From contig CAJTRM010000024.1 in assembly GCA_910578865.1 (NCBI GenBank), positions 1-44,796 on the forward strand: DNA of 44,796 bases, in the 5' to 3' direction. The position numbers were made by a program, and so were the translations under genes. The DNA comes from an uncultured Dorea sp. (GTDB lineage: Bacteria > Bacillota_A > Clostridia > Lachnospirales > Lachnospiraceae). Position 1 is the first letter of the stretch. Each line of letters starts with the position of its first letter. The notes under the pieces were generated by a model, which saw nothing but the letters and a program-made list of their open reading frames with translations, made no database searches and was not told the DNA's origin. Shown in pieces: positions 34,517 to 42,918 of this stretch.

Positions 34517-35240
34517 AATGATATCCTCTCGGCGTCACCATCTTTCTGCCTATCTGTTTCGTCTCCCGGTTCCCTACAAAGACGGTGGTAAACATATCTG
34601 TCTGTGTATCCTTAAGCTGCGCCAGAGACAGCAGCTCAAAGGTTTGTCCTTCCCGCGCAATATTTTTTACGATGCCGCATACGGTATCTGCCGGCTTATA
34701 TTCCAGCAGAATCTCACACGCCCGCTTCAGATAGGCGCTCCTTTTTCTGCTGGACGGATTATAAAGGCTCACCGCAAAGTCACCCTCCGCGGCTGCCCGC
34801 AGGCGCCGCTCGATCGTCTCCCACGGAGTCAGCAGGTCACTTAAGCTGATGAGGCAGCAGTCGTGCCCTAGCGGCGCTCCCAGCAAAGCGCCTCCGGCAA
34901 TCGCCGCCGTAACACCGGGGACGATCTCAATCTCTGTCCCCGGAAACTCCTCTCCGACTTCATACATCAGGCCTGCCATTCCATAGATGCCTGCGTCCCC
35001 GCTGCATACCATCGCTGTCTTTTTGCCCCGGCAGGCTGACTCATAAGCCATCCGGCACCGGGCCTCCTCCTGCCTCATAGGTGTTGTCACATATTCCTTC
35101 CCCGGAAACTGCTCTCTCAAAAGGTCAATGTAGACGGTATAACCTACAATGACCTCACACTCCTTTAACACCCGCACGGCGCGCACCGTCATTTCCTCAT
35201 AGGAGCCCGGCCCCATACCTACTACCCATATTTTATTCAA
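34503..35240 (-). CDS. cbiH: Cobalt-precorrin-3 C-17 methyltransferase
   Basis: A 245-residue SAM-dependent ring-contraction methyltransferase (CbiH/CobJ). It has VVGMGPGSYEEMTV at the N-terminus, SGDAGIYGMAGL, and ISLSDLLTPWETIERRL further on. The start is a TTG at 35240: GGAGGG lies 6 nt before it and the N-terminus (N-K-I-W-V-V-G) is then canonical, while an upstream ATG would add 22 unrelated residues. It overlaps cbiG by 8 nt and the fused cbiJ-ET by 14 nt. Confidence 0.92.
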   Translation of the reverse strand: MNKIWVVGMGPGSYEEMTVRAVRVLKECEVIVGYTVYIDLLREQFPGKEYVTTPMRQEEARCRMAYESACRGKKTAMVCSGDAGIYGMAGLMYEVGEEFPGTEIEIVPGVTAAIAGGALLGAPLGHDCCLISLSDLLTPWETIERRLRAAAEGDFAVSLYNPSSRKRSAYLKRACEILLEYKPADTVCGIVKNIAREGQTFELLSLAQLKDTQTDMFTTVFVGNRETKQIGRKMVTPRGYHYGER

Positions 35241-36273
35241 ATATAACCCTCCAATCTGCCACTGCTGCTGCCGCCGTAACACCGTCACGGGCCTGCTTCC
35301 CGGCAATCAGCCTGCCGCCGCTTGCCAGCACTGCACTGCGCTCACATACATTATCCACTCCGACGGATCTGGCTACAAATTCCGAGGAAGAGAATATTCC
35401 CTCCGCCTGTTTTAATTCCCCGGCGCTGTATACCTGAAACTCAAGCCCCTCCTGGCGGCAATACGTAAGAAGTCCTTCCTCTCCGGCCTTCAGATCAATG
35501 CTTGCCACCGCTGCAACGGCGCTTTCTGAGATTCCGTTCTGACAGAGCAAATGCTTTGCCGCCTCCCGGATCTTCGATACTTCCGTTCCCTTCCGGCATC
35601 CCATCCCCAGAACCACCTTCCGGGGAACCAGGTACAGGGCGTCCTTCCACCGGGAATAACGGTGTACGCCTACAAGGATATCCGGGGAATTCTTAAGTTC
35701 GCAGACAGTGCATATCTTTACTTCCGGAGGGATTTCCCCTTCTACTGTGCAATCCTCTTCCGCTGCCAGTAAGATCTCCTCCCCTGCCAGAAGCCTGGCC
35801 GATATGCTTTTCGCCTTTTTCAGATCCTCCATATGCAGCTGGTTTTTCACTGCAAACACATCCACCGCCCACTTCTCGTTCAGATCTGTGGCAGTCGTGA
35901 TGACCGGATCTGCCATGAGGTATCTGCCGAGAAACACTGCCAACTCATTGGCGCCGCCCATATGACCGGAAAGGATGGGAATACAATGCTTCCCCAATTC
36001 ATCCATTACAAGCACGGCCGGATCCTCCGCCTTGGAACGCAGATAAGGCGCAATTGCCCGCACCGCAATGGATGCGGCTCCTACAAAAATCAACACATCC
36101 TGCACCGCGAAATTCCGCCCGGTCCATTCTGACAGCGGCTCTTCGATGGAATGAGCCAACGCACGGCATTTTACCGCGCGCTGCACCTCGTACCCTCTCT
36201 CGGCCAGCACGGCCTCCACCCGGGCAGAAAGTAAAAATCCTTTTTGAGAAAAACTGATAATGGCACCTTTCAT
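35233..36273 (-). CDS. cbiG: Cobalt-precorrin-5A hydrolase
   Basis: A 346-residue enzyme opening the delta-lactone and releasing acetaldehyde during anaerobic corrin formation. The N-terminal domain has FVGAASIAVRAIAPYL; the central region has LSGHMGGANELA. The C-terminal CobE-like domain has VVLGMGCRKGTEV and SIDLKAGEEGL. It starts directly after the cbiF stop with GAGGGAAG upstream. Its presence with cbiD and cbiK marks the oxygen-independent pathway. Confidence 0.95.
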   Translation of the reverse strand: MKGAIISFSQKGFLLSARVEAVLAERGYEVQRAVKCRALAHSIEEPLSEWTGRNFAVQDVLIFVGAASIAVRAIAPYLRSKAEDPAVLVMDELGKHCIPILSGHMGGANELAVFLGRYLMADPVITTATDLNEKWAVDVFAVKNQLHMEDLKKAKSISARLLAGEEILLAAEEDCTVEGEIPPEVKICTVCELKNSPDILVGVHRYSRWKDALYLVPRKVVLGMGCRKGTEVSKIREAAKHLLCQNGISESAVAAVASIDLKAGEEGLLTYCRQEGLEFQVYSAGELKQAEGIFSSSEFVARSVGVDNVCERSAVLASGGRLIAGKQARDGVTAAAAVADWRVIFE

Positions 36274-37044
36274 CTACTCTTCCCTCTTATGGGATCCCTC
36301 TCGATATCCTGTGGTAAATTCCGGGTCATACAGTCTGGAACGTTCATATCCGGTCTGCGCGGCCACATCCCCCACTATAATGAGCGCCGTCCTGCTGACC
36401 CCATGCTCCTTCGCCGTCTCCACAAGAGTGCCTACCGTACAGATCCATGCCTTTTCTTCCGGCCAGGTCGCTTTGTATACGACTGCCGCCGGCGTATCCT
36501 TATGATAGCCTCCCTGCATCAGCTGCTCCGTCAATGCTTCCAGTAGCCCTGCACTGAGGAACAATACCATCGTTGTCCCATGTTCTGCGAAGGAAGCAAT
36601 GCTCTCCTTTTCCGGGACACAGGTCCGCCCCTCCATCCTGGTAATTACCACACTTTGTGAGATCCCCGGAAGTGTATACTCCATATTCAGCGCCGACGCC
36701 GCCCCGCAAAAGGAACTGACCCCGGGACAGGAATCATAGGAAATCCCCTTCTCCTCCAGCCGGTCCATCTGTTCTCTGACGGCCCCGTAAAGACACGGAT
36801 CCCCTGTATGCAGGCGCACAATCATACTGCCGCTGCGTTCTCCTGCCTCCATCACTTCCAGTACCTCCTCCAGCGCCATATGCGCACTGTTGTAGATCCT
36901 GCATCCCTCTTTTGCGTCTTCCAAAAGCTGCGGGTTCACCAGAGAACCTGCATAAATAATAATGTCTGCCTCCTGCAGAAGGCGAAGCCCCCGGACCGTG
37001 ATCAGATCCCGGGCTCCCGGACCTGCACCTACAAAATGTATCAT
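36274..37044 (-). CDS. cbiF: Cobalt-precorrin-4 C-11 methyltransferase
   Basis: A 256-residue SAM-dependent methyltransferase (CbiF/CobM). It has HFVGAGPGARDLITVRG at the N-terminus, VRLHTGDPCLYGAVREQM as the SAM/substrate loop, and CPGVSSFCGAASAL further on. The start overlaps cbiL as ATGA, with GGAGGGAGGAG upstream. It ends immediately before cbiG. Confidence 0.95.
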   Translation of the reverse strand: MIHFVGAGPGARDLITVRGLRLLQEADIIIYAGSLVNPQLLEDAKEGCRIYNSAHMALEEVLEVMEAGERSGSMIVRLHTGDPCLYGAVREQMDRLEEKGISYDSCPGVSSFCGAASALNMEYTLPGISQSVVITRMEGRTCVPEKESIASFAEHGTTMVLFLSAGLLEALTEQLMQGGYHKDTPAAVVYKATWPEEKAWICTVGTLVETAKEHGVSRTALIIVGDVAAQTGYERSRLYDPEFTTGYREGSHKREE

Positions 37045-37736
37045 CTGGCTCCTCCCTCCCCTTTGACAAACAGAAGTGTATAATACCCGGCCTCATCGGG
37101 AATCTGACCGATCCCCTCATAGACCCGCTCTGATTCCATCCCGCAGTTCTCTACCATGACCACTGTATCCTGTCCGGCGCTTAGGGCTTTCTTCACCTTT
37201 GACAGCTGTTTCCCGGCCTTCATCAGGATCTTCGTACCGGGAAGCTCTAGCGCCTCCTGAACCTGATAAGAAGCGGGAACAATATGTATCTGTTCCGCTT
37301 TCTTCGCTATCTCTGTATTCAACCTGGCCGCCGCTGCACAAAAGGACGGCACACCGCTGACGATCTCTGTCTCATAGCCAAGCTCTGCTGCTCTGTGGTG
37401 AAGATAAATATAGGTAGAATAAACGGTAGGATCCCCCAATGTCAGGAAAGCCACACTCTTTCCCTGATCCAGCTGCTCCCTCAGAAGCTTTATGCCCTCT
37501 TCATGGCTTTTCTCCAGCTCGTCCTCATCTTTTGTCATGGGCATATGGATGCCCAGAAGCTTTTTCTGCCCCATGTCTTTACAGGCTTCCGCCGCGATCC
37601 GGTATGCCACCGTCTCCCGGGGACGCCTTCCCGGAACCGCAATGACGTCACTTTCCCCGATCACTCTCAGCGCCTTCAGCGTCAGTAGTTCCGGATCTCC
37701 CGGGCCGACTCCTACCCCATATAATTTTCCTGCCAT
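37041..37736 (-). CDS. cbiL: Cobalt-precorrin-2 C-20 methyltransferase
   Basis: A 231-residue SAM-dependent enzyme (CbiL/CobI) performing the first methylation after cobalt insertion. Motifs are GVGVGPGDPELLTLKALRVI at the N-terminus, FLTLGDPTVYSTY and VSGVPSFCAAAARL. The ATG at 37736 is chosen for the AAAGGGAG upstream and the standard N-terminus; a longer frame adds 12 residues. It follows cbiD by 51 nt. Confidence 0.95.
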   Translation of the reverse strand: MAGKLYGVGVGPGDPELLTLKALRVIGESDVIAVPGRRPRETVAYRIAAEACKDMGQKKLLGIHMPMTKDEDELEKSHEEGIKLLREQLDQGKSVAFLTLGDPTVYSTYIYLHHRAAELGYETEIVSGVPSFCAAAARLNTEIAKKAEQIHIVPASYQVQEALELPGTKILMKAGKQLSKVKKALSAGQDTVVMVENCGMESERVYEGIGQIPDEAGYYTLLFVKGEGGAR

Positions 37737-37787
37737 CGTTGATCTCCCTTTCTCTCTAAAAGCTTCCGGCACATCGGCCGGCCTGTC

Positions 37788-38933
37788 TCACTTCTTATCA
37801 GACCGGTATCTATCCATAAATGCATCTGCACCGCTGCTCTTCCCTAAGATTCCGTATACATTGGAAAACATAAGAATCTCTGCCGCCATCCGGCCCTGCA
37901 CCCGGTAAGACAGGTATTTCTCCGCCTGTTTCATAACCTGCCCCATAATCTGCACCCGCTCCTCTTCTGTACATATTCCAAACGCATCATCGGTCGTGCT
38001 GCATTCCAGCAGCATACGCGCCCTCGTTCCGTCGATCCCTGCCCGAAGCGCTGCGGCTGCCAGAAGCTCCATCCGGCAGTCTGCCTGGCCGGAGTGTGTA
38101 TTCATAATCCCTCCTGCCACTTTAATGAGCTTTCCGATATGCCCTGCCAGAAGCATTCCCCGGCAGCCCTTTTCTACTGCCATATCCAGCGTCTGCCCGA
38201 CATAATTGCTGCATTTGACCGCCTCATCCTCCCGGATCCCGTACTCCTTTCTCAGAAACTCCAGTCCGTAGTTTCCCGGCGTCACCACAAGATACTCTCT
38301 GCCTTCTGCAAGCTTTACCTGCAGTTCCAGACTAATGGTCTCAATCAGCGCCTGCTCACTCATAGGTTCCACGATACCGCTGGTCCCGAGGATGGACAGC
38401 CCCCCTTCAATCCCAAGTCTTGGGTTGAAGGTCTTAGAAGCCAGCTCTTTTCCGCCGGGAATGGAAATTTCCACCAGAATACCTCCAAAATACCCGGCCT
38501 CCCCGCAGGCCTCCTCCACTTCTCTCCGGATCATCTGCCTTGGCACACGGTTAATTGCCGCACTCCCTACGGGCTGGGAGAGACCTGATTTGGTGACCCT
38601 TCCGACCCCTTCCCCGCCTTCAATAGTAATCTGCCCGTCCTCTGCCCGCTCTACCCGGCTGTACACCAGCACGCCGTCCGTAACGTCGGGGTCATCCCCA
38701 CTATCCTTCTTCACTGCACAGGATGCCCACTGAGGCAGATTTCCCCGGCCTCTTAATCTGCATGGCCCCGCTTTTAACTCCCTGACAGCAAGAGTGAGCC
38801 TCTTCCCTCCAGGGAGTTCTACCTTTACCTTCTCTGTTCTCTCTCCGGTCATCAGCGTCCTCATAGCCGCTCTGGTAGCCGCCTGTGCACATGTACCCGT
38901 CGTATATCCGCAGGCAAGTGGCTTCTTTCCCAT
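37788..38933 (-). CDS. cbiD: Cobalt-precorrin-5B C-1 methyltransferase
   Basis: A 381-residue methyltransferase specific to the anaerobic route. The N-terminus CGYTTGTCAQAATRAA is diagnostic, followed by KDSGDDPDVTDG, the GGEGVGRVTKSGL segment and TPGNYGLEFL. It is the first gene of the 16-gene biosynthetic operon. The start lies behind GAGGTAGGG, about 25 nt from the predicted transcription start. Confidence 0.95.
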   Translation of the reverse strand: MGKKPLACGYTTGTCAQAATRAAMRTLMTGERTEKVKVELPGGKRLTLAVRELKAGPCRLRGRGNLPQWASCAVKKDSGDDPDVTDGVLVYSRVERAEDGQITIEGGEGVGRVTKSGLSQPVGSAAINRVPRQMIRREVEEACGEAGYFGGILVEISIPGGKELASKTFNPRLGIEGGLSILGTSGIVEPMSEQALIETISLELQVKLAEGREYLVVTPGNYGLEFLRKEYGIREDEAVKCSNYVGQTLDMAVEKGCRGMLLAGHIGKLIKVAGGIMNTHSGQADCRMELLAAAALRAGIDGTRARMLLECSTTDDAFGICTEEERVQIMGQVMKQAEKYLSYRVQGRMAAEILMFSNVYGILGKSSGADAFMDRYRSDKK

Positions 38934-38964
38934 GTCCCTACCTCTTTCGTTTTCTATCTTATCT

Positions 38965-38993
38965 ATTTTATCTGTTTCTCAGAGGCATGTCAA
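38965..38993 (-). promoter_or_regulatory. Sigma-A promoter of the cobalamin biosynthesis operon
   Basis: On the minus strand, -35 TTGACA (38988-38993) and -10 TAAAAT (38965-38970) are separated by 17 nt. Transcription near 38958 would give a leader of about 25 nt before cbiD, too short for a cobalamin riboswitch. The promoter fits entirely in the 88-nt gap after the FAD/Rieske gene; no terminator is visible in that gap, so read-through from upstream is possible. Confidence 0.8.
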
Positions 38994-39021
38994 TTCCTGT
39001 CCTGTTCTTTAAAAGCCTTTC

Positions 39022-40410
39022 TCAGACCCCGATCCCCTTCTGCGCCGGTCCGTCTGCAAGCTCTCCCCCACTGTGAAATCTGGAGCCATGGCACGGACAC
39101 TCCCAGGTGCACTCATCGGGATTCCAGGACAGTTTACAGCCAAGATGAGGGCACTTAACAGACACTTCAAAGGGTCTGCCTTCAGCCTCTCCTGTCACTG
39201 TCCTCTTCACCGACAGCAGCTGTTTTGCAAGATTCCCTGCAGTAACGCCTCCGTTTACCGCAAATTCCTTTACCGCCATCCTGCTGATCTTCCTCCGGGG
39301 AGAAAAAATATCCGCCTCCTTCATCTCTTTTCCTTCCAGGGCAGCAGTCAGGATCCCGGCGCCCGCCATGGCAGACGTCATGCCCCACTTTCCAAATCCT
39401 GTTGCTGCATACCAGTCGTCCGCCTTCTTGTCAAACGGCCCGATATACGGAATCCCATCCAGTGTCATACAATCCTGCGCCGACCAGTATGCGGCCTCCC
39501 GGCACTTTGGCCACAGCTTCCCGGCCTCGTCCCGGAGCATCTGATACTTTCCTCCCTGACGGTTGTCCCCTGTCCGGTGGCTCCCGCCGCCCAGGAGAAG
39601 GAACTCTCCCTCCTGCCGGAAGGAATATCCGTCCCGGTCAATCCCGAGATAACACCCGCGAAGCTCCATGGCATTTTCAAGTGCAATCACATAGCTCCGT
39701 TCTTGATACATTCTTGCAAAATAATAGCCCGGAACATTTACAAAGGGAAAATGACAGGCAAATATTACCTTGCCTGCCGAAACTATTCCGTTTCTTGTAA
39801 TTACAAAATTGTTTCCCGGACTGTGATGCTCCACTTTCAGGACCGGTGTCTCCTCATAAATCTCCGCCTCCTTTGCAATTTCACTCAAAAATTTCAGCGG
39901 GTGAAATCTTGCCTGATCCCGAAACTCTAAAATTCCCTTCACCGAAAAAGGGAGCTCACATTCTGTCTTAAATTCCGCATGGATCCCCACTTTCTTCGCT
40001 GCCTCCGCTTCCTTCTGAAGAGGCTCTGCCTCCATACAGGAGTATAGGTTTGCAGGACATTTCACAAAATCACAGGAAATTTCTTTTTCTGCAATAATTC
40101 TCTCATATTCCCGGATTGCCCACTCATTCAGTGCCGCATAATGTCTGGCCATTTCTTCTCCGTAAGACCGTATCAAACGACCGTAGATCAGATGATGCTG
40201 AGAAGTAATCTTTGCAGTGGTCCCCTTCGTCTGTCCTCCGCAGATCCGGTCCGCCTCCAGGATGACCGCCCGGATTCCCTTCTCTTTCAGTAAATATGCC
40301 GTCAGCAATCCCGTAATCCCCGCACCGAGAATTACTACATCGGATTTCAGATCCCTGTGAAGGGGGCTCCTCTTCTGAAAGGACACATCTTTTAACCATA
40401 TAGATTCCAT
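39022..40410 (-). CDS. FAD-dependent oxidoreductase with C-terminal Rieske [2Fe-2S] domain
   Basis: A 462-residue protein with a DAO-type FAD domain (VVILGAGITGLLTAYLL near residue 22; then GGQTKGTTAKITSQH) and a C-terminal Rieske domain. The cluster ligands are in CPHLGC and CPCHGSRF, giving the two Cys and two His of a Rieske centre. The arrangement resembles the YhfW-type proteins of Bacillus. The substrate is unknown. The ATG at 40410 follows AAGGAG. It lies just upstream of the cobalamin operon on the same strand, but nothing specific links it to that pathway. Confidence 0.85.
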   Translation of the reverse strand: MESIWLKDVSFQKRSPLHRDLKSDVVILGAGITGLLTAYLLKEKGIRAVILEADRICGGQTKGTTAKITSQHHLIYGRLIRSYGEEMARHYAALNEWAIREYERIIAEKEISCDFVKCPANLYSCMEAEPLQKEAEAAKKVGIHAEFKTECELPFSVKGILEFRDQARFHPLKFLSEIAKEAEIYEETPVLKVEHHSPGNNFVITRNGIVSAGKVIFACHFPFVNVPGYYFARMYQERSYVIALENAMELRGCYLGIDRDGYSFRQEGEFLLLGGGSHRTGDNRQGGKYQMLRDEAGKLWPKCREAAYWSAQDCMTLDGIPYIGPFDKKADDWYAATGFGKWGMTSAMAGAGILTAALEGKEMKEADIFSPRRKISRMAVKEFAVNGGVTAGNLAKQLLSVKRTVTGEAEGRPFEVSVKCPHLGCKLSWNPDECTWECPCHGSRFHSGGELADGPAQKGIGV

Positions 40411-40581
40411 CCTGATTTCTCCTTCTGTCACACATGATTTTTAAATTAAGTATCCCCCGCCGGATCAAAAATATAACACTTCTGTCCGCTGCCGCGCAAA
40501 GAAAGCGCCGCACTGTTAAAGCACGACGCCTTCTCTCCGAATTATATCAACTATTTTTCCATAACACTGCCGCAGGCACGG

Positions 40582-42201
40582 TTACCGGTACTTGCGGATA
40601 ATCTCTTCCATCCTGTCAAACTGCTGCTCCATCTCAGCCACCAGCTTAAACTGCGTCCTGGCCCGCACAAGGTTATGCTCCGGATACTCTGTCTTAAAAT
40701 ACGTGTCACCCTGCAGATAGTCCGTCAGAAAACGGATCCCGCACTCCAGAGTAATGATCCTGGCTCCCCATGCAAGGCTCTGAACCTCCGCCTCTGTAAG
40801 AACATCTTTCGTCTCTTCCAGATATCCTTTTACATACATCTCATACAGTTCCAGGTCAAAGTGCATCAGATCCAGGTTCTTCTCATCTTCCGCGGCTGTG
40901 GCTGCCCCGAATCTGATGGAATCCCCGAAATCATTGGCTGCCAGTCCCGGCATGATCGTATCCAGGTCGATGATACAGATCCCCTTTCCGGTCGTCTCAT
41001 CAAATAGGATGTTGTTAAGCTTCGTATCATTATGCGTGACACGCAGAGGCAGCCCGCCGGCCTCCTGCTGCTTAACCAGCACACCGCAGTCCCTTTCTCT
41101 CGCCTGCACAAACGCAATCTCTTTCTTGCAGGAAAATGCCCGGTCCTTCAGGTCACGCCTTACCGCAACCTGAAATGCCTTGAACCGCTTGACCGTATGA
41201 TGGAAATCCGGAATCGTTTCATGCAACTTCTCTGCCGGATACTCACCCAGCTGCTTCAGGAAATGCCCGAAGCTGCTGCCTGACTGGTAAAATTGTTCCG
41301 GCTTCTCCACCTGTTGATAACACACAGAATCCGGGATAAAATTGTAGCATCTCCACGGTTCGCCTTCTGCATCTTCAAAATAATTACACCCTGTTTTTGT
41401 CTTAATATAGGACAGTGTCTCCCTGTCCGGATCCCCGCCTTCCGCACGGATGACTCCGCGCAGATATTCCGTAATACCGAAAATATTCTCCATAACCCCT
41501 GCCGGATCCTTGAACACATTACTATTCACCCGCTGAAGGACATATGTGAGCTCATCTTTTTCCTCTCCCGGCATATATACTGCATATGTCTCATTAATAT
41601 GCCCTGCGCCGAAAGGCTTCACATAACTGCACTTCGGTCCGAACCCAAACGCATAGACCGCATCCTCCAGATTATGGTCGTTCACGCCGTCAATCTTTTT
41701 GTGCGTAGAAAAAATCACTTCTCCGGCTTCCACTTTTACTCCCGATGCAATGGTACAGTTGGACTTCACTACACTGCCAAGCCCGATGTGTACACCGCTG
41801 CCGAGATATGAATCATGATCCACGACTGCCCCGCTGTTGACAAGCACTGCATGTTCCATCACGGTTCCCCGGTTCACTACCGCCCGCTGCAGGATAAAGC
41901 AGCCTCTTCCCACTGCCGCATCCTGGCTGACGATTGCAGAAGGATGAACCAGAGCCGGAACCTGATACCCTGCCTCCATCAGCTTCTCTGTCCAGAGCAG
42001 GCGCATATTATTATCTCCAAAGGCAGCCACCGCAGAATCATAGGACTTCAGAAATTCTCCGTAGTCACAGCATTTTCCAATGACATCCTTCTCTTTCTTG
42101 GCGTCATCCAGAAACGCAATATCATCATAGCCCAGCTGCAGGGCGGTCTCCTCAACCATACGGCCCATACCGCCTGCCCCCAATATCAACAATTTTCTCA
42201 T
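40582..42201 (-). CDS. Fusion of a NeuD-like acyltransferase domain and a NahK-like phosphotransferase domain
   Basis: A 539-residue protein in two parts. Residues about 1-165 match sugar O-/N-acyltransferases of the NeuD/PglD type: a nucleotide-fold start LLILGAGGMGRMVEE, then a left-handed beta-helix with hexapeptide repeats. The catalytic-type histidine lies in GAVVDHDSYLG. Residues about 175-539 match the aminoglycoside-phosphotransferase fold close to N-acetylhexosamine 1-kinase (GAGHINETY, YVLQRVNSNVFKDP). Catalytic HNDTKLNN is at about 390-397 and the metal-binding DLD at 412-414. The ATG at 42201 follows GAGG; a longer frame lacks support. It has its own promoter. The substrate, probably an amino sugar or polyol, is unknown. 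Confidence 0.82.
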   Translation of the reverse strand: MRKLLILGAGGMGRMVEETALQLGYDDIAFLDDAKKEKDVIGKCCDYGEFLKSYDSAVAAFGDNNMRLLWTEKLMEAGYQVPALVHPSAIVSQDAAVGRGCFILQRAVVNRGTVMEHAVLVNSGAVVDHDSYLGSGVHIGLGSVVKSNCTIASGVKVEAGEVIFSTHKKIDGVNDHNLEDAVYAFGFGPKCSYVKPFGAGHINETYAVYMPGEEKDELTYVLQRVNSNVFKDPAGVMENIFGITEYLRGVIRAEGGDPDRETLSYIKTKTGCNYFEDAEGEPWRCYNFIPDSVCYQQVEKPEQFYQSGSSFGHFLKQLGEYPAEKLHETIPDFHHTVKRFKAFQVAVRRDLKDRAFSCKKEIAFVQARERDCGVLVKQQEAGGLPLRVTHNDTKLNNILFDETTGKGICIIDLDTIMPGLAANDFGDSIRFGAATAAEDEKNLDLMHFDLELYEMYVKGYLEETKDVLTEAEVQSLAWGARIITLECGIRFLTDYLQGDTYFKTEYPEHNLVRARTQFKLVAEMEQQFDRMEEIIRKYR

Positions 42202-42295
42202 TTTAACCTCAAAAGAATCCTGAACAGCAGAATTCCTTTCTCTCCTTTCTTTGCATTCGGAAGTCATCTCTGTCTCTGTCAAATACCTGTTTTAA

Positions 42296-42324
42296 ATTCT
42301 ACTAAATATAGTGGAATTGGTCAA
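42296..42324 (-). promoter_or_regulatory. Sigma-A promoter of the acyltransferase/kinase fusion gene
   Basis: On the minus strand, -35 TTGACC (42319-42324) and -10 TAGAAT (42296-42301) are separated by 17 nt. It sits downstream of the terminator that ends the paaK/ACT unit. Transcription would begin about 90 nt before the ATG at 42201. Confidence 0.72.
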
Positions 42325-42389
42325 TGGATAAAAAAAGGTATTATAAAAGGAGCCGTACCAGCGTTCCCGGCCCCTTCCATGATTGCATG

Positions 42390-42442
42390 AATCTATAAAG
42401 AGCCGGAAATGCAAATGGACAGCCATCTGCACTTCCGGCTCT
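42390..42442 (-). terminator. Strong hairpin terminator after the second ACT-domain gene
   Basis: Arms 42399-42418 and 42423-42442 pair along all 20 positions, including two G-U pairs on the minus-strand RNA, around a 4-nt loop. The RNA then continues with TTTATAGAT, a short and imperfect T-tract. It starts 22 nt after the ACT gene and ends the ACT-paaK-ACT unit. Confidence 0.75.
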
Positions 42443-42463
42443 GACATCTTCGGCAATGATTTA

Positions 42464-42907
42464 TCAGCAGTTCGCCCGGTACGCCTCATCGGCGCTGTAC
42501 ACGTCAAATCCGGTGCCCTTAAGGATATCAATGACTCTCGCCGGGTCATCGCTCTTGAGCACTGCCGCCGCGTCCTGCCCGTTGGCAAACGCATACATGT
42601 ACTCTATATTGACTTCTCCCTCCACAATCTGGTGCATGGCCTTGCTCAGAGACCCCGTCGCATGCGGGACACGCAAAGCTACCACATCGGTGAGCATCGA
42701 AGTGATCCCGGCCTCTTTAAGCGCCGCACGGCCCTTATGAGGATCAGACACGATCATACGGAGCATTCCGTAATCAGACGTGTCGGCAAGACTCAACGCC
42801 ACGATATTAACATCATTTTCTGACAATACTTTTAAGACCTCCTCAAGACGGCCTTCCCTGTTCTCCAAAAAAACTGATAACTGTTGAATTGTATTACTGA
42901 TACCCAT
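42464..42907 (-). CDS. Tandem ACT-domain protein, downstream of paaK
   Basis: A 147-residue protein made of two ACT domains, about residues 6-75 (QQLSVFLENREGRLEEVLKVL) and 77-140 (GSLSKAMHQIVEGEVNIEYMY). Such small proteins bind amino acids and regulate or sense. Together with paaK they are typically found with indolepyruvate:ferredoxin oxidoreductase genes in anaerobes. Ribosome binding site AAGGAGG. It is a paralogue of the ACT gene upstream of paaK, with which it shares the same two-domain layout. The ligand cannot be read from sequence; an aromatic amino acid is likely by context. Confidence 0.88.
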   Translation of the reverse strand: MGISNTIQQLSVFLENREGRLEEVLKVLSENDVNIVALSLADTSDYGMLRMIVSDPHKGRAALKEAGITSMLTDVVALRVPHATGSLSKAMHQIVEGEVNIEYMYAFANGQDAAAVLKSDDPARVIDILKGTGFDVYSADEAYRANC

Positions 42908-42918
42908 GTTCTGCCTCC

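Noticed and set aside
38934..39021. Second cobalamin riboswitch upstream of cbiD
   Set aside because: The gap is only 88 nt, contains a complete promoter, and has neither the B12 box nor the conserved core.
40432..40581. Terminator or promoter between the fusion gene and the FAD/Rieske gene
   Set aside because: GC-rich short repeats occur, but no hairpin with a T-run and no properly spaced promoter hexamers could be supported.
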